From Aestuariibius insulae (lineage in GTDB: Bacteria > Pseudomonadota > Alphaproteobacteria > Rhodobacterales > Rhodobacteraceae), in assembly GCF_040783535.2 (NCBI RefSeq), contig NZ_JBFONW020000002.1, positions 186,001 to 250,000 of the forward strand: a DNA stretch of 64,000 bases, written 5' to 3'. A program made the position numbers and the translations under genes. Below, in pieces: positions 17,639 through 25,986 of the stretch; position 1 is the stretch's first letter, and each line of letters begins with the position of its first letter. The notes beneath the pieces were generated by a model. It searched no databases, was not told the DNA's origin, and saw only the letters and a program-made list of their open reading frames with translations.

Positions 17639-20314
17639 ATGCCGTCGCTGAACGATATCCGTAGCACATTTCTAGGCTATTTCGAGGCGCAGGATCACGC
17701 GGTGGTTCCCTCTTCTCCGCTTGTGCCGCGCAACGATCCCACATTGATGTTCGCAAATTCGGGCATGGTGCAGTTCAAAAATCTATTCACCGGCGCCGAG
17801 ACACGGGATTACAAACGTGCGACGACCTCGCAGAAATGCGTGCGTGCGGGCGGCAAGCACAATGACCTCGACAATGTGGGCTACACGGCGCGGCATCTGA
17901 CATTCTTTGAGATGCTCGGGAATTTCTCATTTGGGGATTACTTCAAGGAAACCGCTATTCCCTATGCTTGGGAGGTCTTAACTAAGGAGCTTGAAATCCC
18001 GGCAGAAAAGCTGCTGGTGACCGTCTATCATACTGACGACGAAGCGGCGGATCTTTGGAAGAAGGTGGCGGGTCTTCCGGACGATCGGATTATCCGGATC
18101 GCAACAGACGATAATTTCTGGATGATGGGTCCAACGGGGCCGTGTGGGCCGTCATCCGAGATCTTCTTTGACCATGGCGATCAAATCTGGGGCGGCCCTC
18201 CAGGATCAAGAGAGGAGGATGGCGACCGCTTTATCGAGATCTGGAACCTCGTTTTCATGCAATACGAGCAGTTCGAGGACGGCAGCCGAACCGAGTTGCC
18301 CAATCAGTCGATCGATACGGGGATGGGACTCGAGCGCATCTCGTCGCTCTTGCAGGGAACGAACAACGTTTTCGAAACCGATCTGATGCGAGCGTTAGTC
18401 GACGCCTCGGCCCATGCCACAAGCACGGATATCAGCGAGGCGTATATCAGCCATCATCGGGTGATAGCGGATCATCTGCGCTCTACATCATTTTTGCTTG
18501 CCGAAGGTGTCATGCCGTCCAATGAGGGACGTGGCTATGTCCTGCGTCGCATCATGCGTCGGGCGATGCGCCATGCGCATCTGCTTGGAGCGGCTGACCC
18601 GCTCATGCATCGCTTGGTGCCGGACCTTGTCCGACTCATGGGGGCCGCCTATCCAGAACTGGGGCAGGCGCAAACGGTCATCGAAGAAACGCTCAAGGCA
18701 GAAGAAACGCGATTTCGCCAGACGCTCGAGCGCGGCTTGAGGTTGCTGGAAGACGAATTGAGCGACTTGCCGGACGGGGCGACCTTGCCGGGTGCGGCGG
18801 CGTTCAAGCTTTATGATACCTACGGGTTTCCTTTGGATCTGACGCAGGATGCGCTGCGCGAGCAGGGGCGCGAGGTCGATGTGGAGGGGTTCGAGACGGC
18901 GATGGCCGCGCAGAAAGCGCAGGCGCGGGCCGGATGGAAGGGCACGGGCGCGGCTGCGGATGAAAGCGTGTGGTTCGATGTGCGTGATGCCGCGGGCCCG
19001 ACGGAATTTCTGGGCTATCAGACGCTGACTGCCGAGGCTGTGGTGCAGGCGCTCGTCAAGGATGGTGCGCAGGTCGAGAGCGCGGGCGCGGGCAAGACGG
19101 TGGCCATCGTCGTCAACCAGACGCCGTTTTACGCCGAAGCGGGCGGTCAGGTTGGCGATACCGGCCTAATGACGAGCGGGTCGGGTGTGGCCGTGCAGAT
19201 TGCGGATGTGCAGAACCATGCGAATGGGGTGTTCGTGCATCACGGCAAGGTCGGGGGCGCCCTCTCTGTGGGCGATACGGTGACGCTGACGGTTGATAGC
19301 GCGCGCCGGGCGGATGTCTGCGGCACCCATTCGGCGACGCATCTGCTGAACGAGGCGCTGCGGCGGCAGCTTGGGGATCATGTGGCGCAGCGGGGGTCGC
19401 TAAACGCGCCGGACAGGCTGCGGTTCGATTTCAGCCATGGAACGGCGTTGACGCTGGGCGAGATCGCAGAGGTCGAGACCGAGGTGAATGCGATGATCCG
19501 GCAGAACACGCCGGTCGAGACGCGGCTGATGACCCCGGACGAGGCGCGCGATCTTGGGGCGCAGGCGCTCTTTGGCGAGAAATATGGCGATGAGGTTCGG
19601 GTCGTGTCGATGGGCACGCTTGGCGGCTCTGACAAGGGCGTGGACGGCCAGAGCTATTCGATCGAGCTGTGCGGGGGCACGCATGTCGGGCGGACGGGCG
19701 AGATCGGGCTTTTCGTAATGCTGGGCGATAGCGCGTCGTCCTCGGGCGTTCGGCGCGTGGAGGCGCTGACCGGGGAGGCGGCGCGCGTTTACCTGGCCGA
19801 TCAGGACCGGCGGCTGGCCGAGACCGCGCTGGCGCTGAAGGCGCAGGCCAGCGACGTGCCGGAGCGGGTGAAAACGTTGCTCGATGAGCGCAAGGCGTTG
19901 ACGTCCGAGGTTGCACAACTGCGGCGGCAGCTTGCAATGTCAGGCGGCGCTGTCGAAGCGCCTGCACCGAAGGATATCGGAGGTGTCTCCTTCCGCGGGC
20001 AGGTTATGGATGGCGTAACAGGAAAAGACCTGCCTGCCCTCGTGGATGAATACAAAGCACAGATCGGCTCGGGTGCGGTTCTGCTGATCGCCGATAGCGG
20101 TGGAAAAGCTGCCGTCGCCGCCGGTGTGACGTCGGATCTGACCGGGCAGCTTTCGGCGGTGGACCTGGTGCGCGCGGCCGTTGCCGAGCTGGGCGGAAAG
20201 GGCGGCGGCGGGCGCCCGGATCTGGCGCAGGGAGGTGGCAAGGATGTCAGCCGGTCGGCTGAAGCGATCGCGGCGGCAGAGCGGATCGTCGCTGGGGAAG
20301 CTGTGGAGGGCTAA
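17639..20314 (+). CDS. alaS: alanyl-tRNA synthetase
   Basis: 891-residue class II aminoacyl-tRNA synthetase. The N-terminal catalytic domain shows DIRSTFLGYFEAQDHAVVPSSPLVPRNDPTLMFANSGM and GPCGPSSEI. The editing domain contains the zinc-binding HSATHLLNEALR and CGGTHVGRTGEIG motifs, and the C-terminal glycine-rich C-Ala region GGKGGGGRPDLAQGGG is present. The ATG at 17639 gives the conserved N-terminus MPSLNDIRSTF. Base composition is odd: roughly 18840-19920 is far richer in GC than either end of the gene (68% in the 60 bases from 19081 against 55% in those from 17701), without any break in the reading frame. Confidence 0.97.
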   Translation: MPSLNDIRSTFLGYFEAQDHAVVPSSPLVPRNDPTLMFANSGMVQFKNLFTGAETRDYKRATTSQKCVRAGGKHNDLDNVGYTARHLTFFEMLGNFSFGDYFKETAIPYAWEVLTKELEIPAEKLLVTVYHTDDEAADLWKKVAGLPDDRIIRIATDDNFWMMGPTGPCGPSSEIFFDHGDQIWGGPPGSREEDGDRFIEIWNLVFMQYEQFEDGSRTELPNQSIDTGMGLERISSLLQGTNNVFETDLMRALVDASAHATSTDISEAYISHHRVIADHLRSTSFLLAEGVMPSNEGRGYVLRRIMRRAMRHAHLLGAADPLMHRLVPDLVRLMGAAYPELGQAQTVIEETLKAEETRFRQTLERGLRLLEDELSDLPDGATLPGAAAFKLYDTYGFPLDLTQDALREQGREVDVEGFETAMAAQKAQARAGWKGTGAAADESVWFDVRDAAGPTEFLGYQTLTAEAVVQALVKDGAQVESAGAGKTVAIVVNQTPFYAEAGGQVGDTGLMTSGSGVAVQIADVQNHANGVFVHHGKVGGALSVGDTVTLTVDSARRADVCGTHSATHLLNEALRRQLGDHVAQRGSLNAPDRLRFDFSHGTALTLGEIAEVETEVNAMIRQNTPVETRLMTPDEARDLGAQALFGEKYGDEVRVVSMGTLGGSDKGVDGQSYSIELCGGTHVGRTGEIGLFVMLGDSASSSGVRRVEALTGEAARVYLADQDRRLAETALALKAQASDVPERVKTLLDERKALTSEVAQLRRQLAMSGGAVEAPAPKDIGGVSFRGQVMDGVTGKDLPALVDEYKAQIGSGAVLLIADSGGKAAVAAGVTSDLTGQLSAVDLVRAAVAELGGKGGGGRPDLAQGGGKDVSRSAEAIAAAERIVAGEAVEG

Positions 20315-20317
20315 GAA

Positions 20318-20605
20318 ATGGCGGCGTTATGGATCGCGCGGGTCGATGTGACCGATGCGGACACCTACAGGAAATATATAAAGGTTGCATCGGAGGTGAT
20401 CCCCGACCACGGCGGGACGTTCATTGCACGCGGCGGACGGGTAGAGCAGCTTGAAGGGCAGGGCCGCGCGCGCAATGTCGTGGCGCGGTTCCCATCGGTC
20501 GAGGCGGCAATGGCCGCCTATAACGATCCACGGTATCAAGAAGCGCTCGGATGGGCGCGGGCGGCGTCGGAGCGCGAGATTGTGGTGGTCGAGACCGACG
20601 ACTGA
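20318..20605 (+). CDS. DUF1330 domain-containing protein
   Basis: 95-residue single-domain protein of the DUF1330 family, a ferredoxin-like alpha+beta dimeric fold. Recognised from LWIARVDVTDADTYRKYIKVASEVIPDHGGTFIARGG, the ARNVVARFPSVEAAMAAYNDPRYQEAL segment and the length. No function is established for the family. It starts three bases after the alaS stop, so it is expressed with alaS. Confidence 0.85.
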   Translation: MAALWIARVDVTDADTYRKYIKVASEVIPDHGGTFIARGGRVEQLEGQGRARNVVARFPSVEAAMAAYNDPRYQEALGWARAASEREIVVVETDD

Positions 20606-20673
20606 GGGACGGCAGGGACGACGCTCGTGGGCGATGCCCGCATCGCCCCGCCCACCGTCCTCTAAAGCGAGGG

Positions 20674-20703
20674 CGCTCTGGCCGCAGAGGTGCCGCCAGA
20701 GCG
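20674..20703 (+). terminator. hairpin between convergent genes
   Basis: Perfect 9-bp stem CGCTCTGGC / GCCAGAGCG with a 12-base loop, followed on the plus strand by TTGAGTTT. It lies in the 104-base space between the DUF1330 gene and the convergent minus-strand gene, a reasonable place for a shared terminator. The T tract is poor. Confidence 0.5.
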
Positions 20704-20709
20704 TTGAGT

Positions 20710-21156
20710 TTAGGCGCTGATCGTCTGGGCCGCGAGGTGAGTGCGGTAGAAGATCACGATGTTCCGGATCTGGAAATCATCATAGCGATCGCTTGTGTTG
20801 GAGTCGCGCCAGCCGGGAGCCGTTATCTCAAGCGTGTTGCGTCCGTTGATGACGCGGCTGGCCGGAACGATAAGGCTTTGGTGGAGCCAGAAATGGTTCT
20901 CTCCATCACTTCCCTTGCTGCGGAGATGGAAGCGGTCGATCTCTCCGACTTTGCGATTGTTTATCTCGACAACCGGGTTCTCGGTTGCAACGACCAGACC
21001 GCGTACCTCGAAATGCAGGATGCAAGGCTGATTGGTCTGGATGTCATGCATATTAAAGGGAATCTCGCGCTCTTCGCGGTCGCCGGCAGGGGCGCCGTCG
21101 CCGATCAGAAGAGGGGTTTCGCGGATGATCTGAAAGTCTTGAACAAAAGAAGCCAT
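20710..21156 (-). CDS. hypothetical protein, predicted beta-rich
   Basis: 148 residues from the ATG at 21156, which has GGAG seven bases upstream (an in-frame TTG at 21177 would add seven residues). I do not recognise a named family. The sequence has no signal peptide or membrane segment and alternates short hydrophobic strands with polar turns, for example QPCILHFEVRGLVVATENPVVEINN, then SLIVPASRVINGRNTLEITAPGW and RNIVIFYRTH. The pattern resembles a carbohydrate-binding-like beta sandwich, but that is only an impression. It is downstream of, and in the same direction as, typA, separated by a palindrome at 21231-21250. Confidence 0.7.
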   Translation of the reverse strand: MASFVQDFQIIRETPLLIGDGAPAGDREEREIPFNMHDIQTNQPCILHFEVRGLVVATENPVVEINNRKVGEIDRFHLRSKGSDGENHFWLHQSLIVPASRVINGRNTLEITAPGWRDSNTSDRYDDFQIRNIVIFYRTHLAAQTISA

Positions 21157-21230
21157 TGGGTTTCTCCACTGGTACAAACGCGTCCAACATCGGACGTGGA
21201 GAGACTTTGGCTCTTCTCGTTGCGGTCGAA

Positions 21231-21250
21231 TAGTCCGGAATACCGGACTA
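21231..21250. repeat. perfect inverted repeat between typA and the downstream gene
   Basis: TAGTCCGG and CCGGACTA form a perfect 8-bp stem around AATA. It begins 14 bases after the typA stop on the minus strand and lies 75 bases upstream of the next minus-strand start. It could be the typA terminator (only two T follow on that strand) or an operator for the downstream gene. Confidence 0.55.
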
Positions 21251-21263
21251 CCTTAGATGTAGT

Positions 21264-23081
21264 TTAGCTTGCAGCTCGCGCGGCACGCTTGCGCTCATGC
21301 GGATCAAGATGGCGCTTGCGCAGGCGGATCGCATTCGGCGTGACCTCGACAAGTTCATCATCGTCGATATAGGCGATGGCCTGTTCCAGGCTCATTGTGA
21401 TCGGCGTGGTCAAACGAACGGCCTCGTCCGTGCCCGAGGCGCGGACATTGGTCAGCTTCTTGCCTTTGAGCGGGTTTACCTCGAGATCGTTGTCGCGGCT
21501 ATGCTCGCCGATGATCATTCCGGTATAGATTGGCTCTTGCGCGCCGATGAACATCTTACCGCGATCTTCAAGATTCCAAAGCGCATAGGCGACCGAAGTG
21601 CCATTCTCCATCGAGATCAGAACACCCTGGCGACGGCCGGGAATTGAACCCTTATGCGGCGCCCAGTCGTGGAAGACACGGTTCAACACGCCGGAGCCAC
21701 GCGTATCGGTCAGGAATTCGCCGTGATAGCCGATCAGGCCGCGTGAGGGGACATGGGCAATGATGCGGGTCTTACCGCCTTGCTGCTTCATCTCCACCAG
21801 ATCCCCCTTGCGGGGACCGGTGAGCTTTTCAATTACCGCACCGGAATATTCGTCGTCGACGTCGATCGTAACTTCCTCGATCGGTTCGAGCTGGGCGCCG
21901 TTTTCTTCCCGGAACAGGACCTGAGGGCGTGAGATCGAGAGCTCGAAGCCTTCGCGGCGCATATTTTCGATCAGAACGCCCATCTGAAGCTCGCCGCGGC
22001 CCGCGACTTCGAAGGCCTCGCCGCCGGGTGTGTCGGTGACCTTGATGGCAACGTTCGACTCCGCCTCTTTCATCAGGCGTTCGCGAATGACGCGGGACTG
22101 AACCTTCTTGCCGTCGCGACCCGCGAGCGGGCTGTCATTGATACCGAAGCTGACGGTAATGGTCGGCGGATCGATGGGCTGGGCGGGGAGCGGCACGTCG
22201 ATAGATGGATCGCAGATTGTGTCAGCAACCGTCGCCTTGGTCATGCCCGCAAGAGAGACGATGTCTCCGGCCTGCGCTTCGTCGATAGGGGTTTGGGCAA
22301 GACCGCGGAAGGCCAGGATCTTGGTCACGCGGAACTGTTCGATCTTGTCCCCGGTGCGTGACAGAGCCTTTACGGTCGCCCCTGCCTTGAGCGTTCCACT
22401 TTCTACACGCCCCGTCAGCAGGCGACCGATGAAGGGATCAGAACCGAGGGTTGTGGCCAGCATTCGGAAAGGTTCATTCTGAGCGGCTTGCTGGCGGGGC
22501 GCAGGGATGTGGGCCACGATTAGATCGAACAGCGCGGTCAGGTCCTTACGCGGACCCTCAAGACTGTCATCGGCCCAGCCCGCACGTCCCGACGCGTAGA
22601 GTGTCGGAAAATCAAGTTGGTCGTCATCAGCGCCAAGATTGGCGAAAAGGTCAAAAACTTCATCCAGCGCACGGTCCGGTTCGGCATCTGGCTTGTCGAC
22701 CTTGTTGAGCACGACGATCGGACGCAGGCCGAGGGCGAGGGCCTTCGAGGTTACGAACTTGGTTTGTGGCATCGGACCTTCGGCTGCATCAACCAGCAAG
22801 ACCACGCCGTCAACCATGGAGAGGATACGCTCCACCTCGCCGCCGAAATCGGCGTGACCGGGTGTGTCGACGATATTTATGCGCGTGCCGTTCCATTCGA
22901 CCGATGTCGCCTTTGCGAGAATGGTAATGCCGCGTTCGCGTTCGAGATCATTACTGTCCATAGCGCGCTCGGCCACAGCCTGATTCTCGCGGAAGGCCCC
23001 GGACTGCTTGAGAAGTTCGTCGACAAGGGTGGTTTTGCCGTGGTCGACATGAGCAATAATCGCAACGTTGCGGAGATCCAT
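21264..23081 (-). CDS. typA: translational GTPase TypA/BipA
   Basis: 605-residue ribosome-associated GTPase of the EF-G family, involved in 50S assembly and stress adaptation. G1 is AHVDHGKTTLVDELL (residues 10-24), G2 RERGITILAKAT, G3 DTPGHADFGGEVERIL and G4 VVLNKVDKPDAEPDR. Domain III/V segments GRGELQMGVLIENMRREGFELSISRPQV and the TypA-specific C-terminal region (GTSVAYALWNLEDRGKMFIG, TNVRASGTDEAVRLTTP) are present. Length is typical. The start ATG at 23081 is unambiguous. Confidence 0.97.
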   Translation of the reverse strand: MDLRNVAIIAHVDHGKTTLVDELLKQSGAFRENQAVAERAMDSNDLERERGITILAKATSVEWNGTRINIVDTPGHADFGGEVERILSMVDGVVLLVDAAEGPMPQTKFVTSKALALGLRPIVVLNKVDKPDAEPDRALDEVFDLFANLGADDDQLDFPTLYASGRAGWADDSLEGPRKDLTALFDLIVAHIPAPRQQAAQNEPFRMLATTLGSDPFIGRLLTGRVESGTLKAGATVKALSRTGDKIEQFRVTKILAFRGLAQTPIDEAQAGDIVSLAGMTKATVADTICDPSIDVPLPAQPIDPPTITVSFGINDSPLAGRDGKKVQSRVIRERLMKEAESNVAIKVTDTPGGEAFEVAGRGELQMGVLIENMRREGFELSISRPQVLFREENGAQLEPIEEVTIDVDDEYSGAVIEKLTGPRKGDLVEMKQQGGKTRIIAHVPSRGLIGYHGEFLTDTRGSGVLNRVFHDWAPHKGSIPGRRQGVLISMENGTSVAYALWNLEDRGKMFIGAQEPIYTGMIIGEHSRDNDLEVNPLKGKKLTNVRASGTDEAVRLTTPITMSLEQAIAYIDDDELVEVTPNAIRLRKRHLDPHERKRAARAAS

Positions 23082-23205
23082 GGGGCGCCTTGATAATCGG
23101 AAAAAAGAGGAGAGTTGGCGGCCTCCTATCGCGCTGCGATGCAGAAAGCTAGAGGGAGCGCATCGCGACGTTACGATGCGTCAAGACTGAGGAAGGTGGG
23201 AAGGT

Positions 23206-23233
23206 CGACATCGCCTCGGTCGAGGCGATGTCG
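23206..23233 (-). terminator. strong hairpin downstream of the Hint-domain gene
   Basis: Perfect 12-bp stem CGACATCGCCTC / GAGGCGATGTCG with a 4-base loop, ten bases after the stop of the minus-strand Hint gene. No T run follows on either strand, so it is a terminator only by position and stability. Confidence 0.55.
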
Positions 23234-23243
23234 CGTGTATAAG

Positions 23244-23732
23244 TTAGGCGACCGACGGAGCCGTTACCTCAAGACCGTCCGCATAAATGATCTCATCTGC
23301 GGTGAAGCGGAGGTTGAACATACGCCAGCGCATGGGTGACAGCTTGCGGATCTGTTCGCCGTCGGCGATCCGACTGGCGCAAATCGTCGTGTCTTGCGTC
23401 CCAAAGAGCGCTTTGGTTCGCCAGTCGCCCAGACTGATCCTGGCATCGGCCGCCAAAAGAATGTCGCCTTCGGGCTTGCCCTTGCCAAGTGCCTCGTTCG
23501 ACACGGCGAGCGCGGGCTTTTCGATCTCGGTCACCTCGATGTCGACCAGCGTGGCGGTGCCGCCGTCAAGGGTTAGGATACGATCGCCGGGGGCCAAATC
23601 CTCGACGGGAATCGCCCCGTCGACAGTGAGCACGATGGCTCCTTCAAGAAGACCGTCTTCGAGTTTCGTTTCTGCACCGCTGGGGAAGGGCGCGTTTTGA
23701 CTGCTTTGGAGCCTGTCCGTTTTCGGATTCAT
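23244..23732 (-). CDS. Hint (hedgehog/intein) domain protein, apparently lacking the nucleophile
   Basis: 162-residue protein containing most of a Hint_2 domain as found in many Rhodobacterales proteins: a segment reading GAIVLTVDGAIPVEDLAPGDRILTLDGG (residues 31-58), a middle part with ILLAADARISLGDWRTKALFG, and a C-terminal NLRFTADEIIYADGLEV. In self-splicing or self-cleaving relatives the first strand starts with a Cys or Ser nucleophile before the PGT-like turn. Here that position appears to be Ala/Gly and the only Cys is far downstream (TTICASRIADG), so autoprocessing is doubtful. It is a stand-alone small protein without signal peptide. Confidence 0.75.
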   Translation of the reverse strand: MNPKTDRLQSSQNAPFPSGAETKLEDGLLEGAIVLTVDGAIPVEDLAPGDRILTLDGGTATLVDIEVTEIEKPALAVSNEALGKGKPEGDILLAADARISLGDWRTKALFGTQDTTICASRIADGEQIRKLSPMRWRMFNLRFTADEIIYADGLEVTAPSVA

Positions 23733-23925
23733 GGCGTTTCCTGTCTACTGCCTACGACTTTCACTTTATTAGAGATCTGGTCAGGATTGAGGCCTCTGGA
23801 TGAGGAAGTTTTGAAGTGAGTCTTTTCTGCCATTCCCACCGAAAAGACACTCGCATCCGGCAGTCTGCTTTGTTAGATACCCCGCAATTCGGGCTTGCCC
23901 TGTTGGGGCTGGCCTCTAGCGACAT

Positions 23926-24010
23926 GCGGATGTGGCGGAATTGGTAGACGCACCAGATTTAGGTTCTGGCGCCTCACGGCGTGGGGGTTCGAGTCCCTTC
24001 ATCCGCACCA
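23926..24010 (+). tRNA. tRNA-Leu (UAG)
   Basis: 85-nt class II tRNA with encoded CCA. Acceptor GCGGATG pairs with CATCCGC at 24000-24006, discriminator A. The anticodon arm is CCAGA-TTTAGGT-TCTGG with anticodon TAG. The T arm is GGGGGTTCGAGTCCC. It lies 21 bases before the trigger factor ATG. Confidence 0.96.
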
Positions 24011-24031
24011 AGACAACGAAAAGGAACAAAG

Positions 24032-25372
24032 ATGCAGGTCACCGAGACCCTCAATGACGGCCTCAAGCGCGGCTATGCGATCACCGTGACCGCAGGCGAG
24101 CTCGACGCGAAAGTGAATGAAAAGCTGGAAGAGGCCCAGCCGACGATCGAGATGAAGGGGTTTCGGAAGGGTAAGGTGCCTATGGCGCTGCTGAAAAAGC
24201 AGTTCGGCCAGCGTCTGATGGGCGAGGCGATGCAGGAGAGCATCGATGGCGCCATGTCCAAGCATTTCGAGGATAGCGGCGATCGCCCTGCGATGCAGCC
24301 GAAGGTCGAGATGACCAATGAAGACTGGAAGGAGGGCGACGATGTCGAGGTCGCCCTGTCTTATGAGGCGCTTCCCGATGTTCCGGAGCTGGATTTCTCG
24401 GATATCGAGATCGAGCGCATGGTTGTGAAGGCTGATGACACTTCCTTAGACGAGGCACTCGCGAATCTGGCCGAGACGGCACAGAACTTCGAGGCTCGTA
24501 AGAAGGGCTCTAAAGCCAAGGATGGCGATCAGGTTGTAATCGACTTTGTCGGGAAGAAGGACGGTGAGCCTTTTGAGGGCGGAACTGCTGAGGACTATCC
24601 CCTCGTGCTTGGATCAAATTCATTCATTCCCGGCTTCGAGGAACAGCTTATCGGCTTGAAAACAGGCGAGGAGAAGGCGGTCGAGCTCTCGTTTCCCGAG
24701 GATTACCAAGCTGCCGACCTCGCCGGGCAGGCGGTCGTGTTCGACGTAACCGTAAAAGAGGTCAAGGCGCCTAAAGCTGCCGAAATCAACGATGAGTTGG
24801 CCAAGCAGTTCGGCGCAGAGGATTTGGTCTCGCTCAAGGCGCAGATCTCGGAGCGGCTTGAAGCTGAGTACCAAGGCGCGGCGCGAGCCGTATCCAAACG
24901 TAAACTGCTCGATGTGCTTGACGAGAAGGTTTCGTTCGAGCTTCCGCCGTCACTCGTTGATGCCGAAGCTGGACAGATCGCGCATCAGCTGTGGCATGAG
25001 GAGAATCCCGAAGTCGAAGGGCACGACCATCCGGAGATCGAAGCGACCGACGAACACAAAGAGCTGGCAGAGCGCCGCGTGAAGCTGGGACTTTTCCTTG
25101 CCGATGTAGGGCAGAAGGCCAAGGTGGAAGTATCCGACGCCGAGATGACGCAAGCGGTGATGAACCAAGCGCGTCAATATCCCGGTCAGGAGCGTCAGTT
25201 CTTCGAATTTGTTCAGAACAATCCGCAAATGCAACAGCAGCTTCGTGCACCACTTTTCGAGGACAAGGTGGTGGACCATATCTTTGAGGGAGCAAAAGTG
25301 ACGGAGAAGGAAGTCTCGAAAGAGGACCTTCAGAAAGCTGTCGAGGAGATGGAAGCAGAAGACGAGGCGTAA
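24032..25372 (+). CDS. tig: trigger factor (ribosome-associated chaperone/PPIase)
   Basis: 446-residue trigger factor. The ribosome-binding signature GFRKGKVPMALLKKQFG is near residues 46-62. The FKBP-like PPIase domain occupies about 155-245 (GDQVVIDFVGKKDGEPFEGG, then SFIPGFEEQLIGLKTGEEKAV), and the C-terminal chaperone arms follow with QARQYPGQERQFFEFVQNN. The ATG at 24032 follows AAAGGA and the frame upstream crosses the tRNA, so it is the true start. It acts co-translationally at the ribosome exit tunnel. In this group tig is often followed by clp genes, but here it stands alone and ends in a good terminator. Confidence 0.97.
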   Translation: MQVTETLNDGLKRGYAITVTAGELDAKVNEKLEEAQPTIEMKGFRKGKVPMALLKKQFGQRLMGEAMQESIDGAMSKHFEDSGDRPAMQPKVEMTNEDWKEGDDVEVALSYEALPDVPELDFSDIEIERMVVKADDTSLDEALANLAETAQNFEARKKGSKAKDGDQVVIDFVGKKDGEPFEGGTAEDYPLVLGSNSFIPGFEEQLIGLKTGEEKAVELSFPEDYQAADLAGQAVVFDVTVKEVKAPKAAEINDELAKQFGAEDLVSLKAQISERLEAEYQGAARAVSKRKLLDVLDEKVSFELPPSLVDAEAGQIAHQLWHEENPEVEGHDHPEIEATDEHKELAERRVKLGLFLADVGQKAKVEVSDAEMTQAVMNQARQYPGQERQFFEFVQNNPQMQQQLRAPLFEDKVVDHIFEGAKVTEKEVSKEDLQKAVEEMEAEDEA

Positions 25373-25394
25373 GCCTTTCCCTTCTTGCGATTTG

Positions 25395-25426
25395 AAAGGC
25401 CGCCTGTCTGGGCGGCCTTTTCTTTT
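25395..25426 (+). terminator. intrinsic terminator of tig
   Basis: Stem AAAGGCCGCC / GGCGGCCTTT with a 6-base loop, followed by TCTTTT. It lies 22 bases after the tig stop. Confidence 0.9.
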
Positions 25427-25932
25427 ACGATAACTCTGTGGACGCGAGGGTAGGGGCACCCCGCATGGTGTCACGCCATGCAGTTTGTTCAAAGCAAGAG
25501 GGCGCTGTGGAACTTCGCTCGAAGGGTGCGAATGCATTTTTCCAACTGCACTAGGTAGATGCGACTTGGCCCTGATTTTCTTGGATCAAACGGACCTTTG
25601 ACGCTCTTTCGTCAGAATTTGCCATTCGATTGACGGAGTATTCACGCGCAATCCCGCTCATCCTAGGTTAATGTTTACGTATGGTCAGGAGAGTTTAACG
25701 GCCATCGGTAGGATCGGATGAGTGGGTAGGCGAATTAGTAGCCTAGTATGGTGCTACCGCAGTGTTTACGGAACGGTAACGGTTTTTTGGAAGGTAACGA
25801 TTTTAGCGTGTTCGGCCACTGTTACGGCCAAACAAGCGGCGCATGTTGAATGGTGATTGGGTGATCCCTTGCGGACTATCTGGTATGAGTGCGCGCCGTC
25901 TTTTTAAGAGTATGCGAGTATTCTGTCGCAAA
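25427..25932. other. non-coding stretch between two converging terminators
   Basis: 506 bases without a credible protein gene although both flanking genes point towards it and each has its own terminator. Composition is lower in GC than the neighbours. Visible elements are a hairpin at 25463-25481 (GCATGG, 7-base loop, CCATGC), two GGTAACG boxes 18 bases apart (25775-25781 and 25793-25799) each preceded by GGAA and followed by a T-rich stretch, and a T run near 25894. A 26-codon reading frame starting near 25477 lacks a ribosome site. It may encode a small RNA ending at the right-hand terminator; I found no signature of tmRNA, RNase P RNA, SRP RNA or 6S RNA. Confidence 0.45.
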
Positions 25933-25961
25933 AAAAGGCGCGCCTTGTTGGCGCGCCTTTT
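25933..25961 (-). terminator. bidirectional intrinsic terminator after rplI
   Basis: Stem AAAAGGCGCGCC / GGCGCGCCTTTT with a 5-base loop. On the minus strand it is followed by a run of seven T and ends the rpsF-rpsR-rplI transcript; on the plus strand it is followed by CGTTTT, so it can also end a transcript entering from the left. Confidence 0.9.
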
Positions 25962-25986
25962 CGTTTTCTAACAGAGTGTTAGGAGG

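Noticed and set aside
19400..19967. Two long minus-strand frames opposite alaS
   Set aside because: High-GC codons of alaS remove stops on the other strand; translations are low-complexity Arg/Pro/Ala sequence without motifs.
25427..25932. tmRNA, RNase P RNA, SRP RNA or 6S RNA in the gene-free stretch
   Set aside because: None of their conserved core sequences is visible on either strand.
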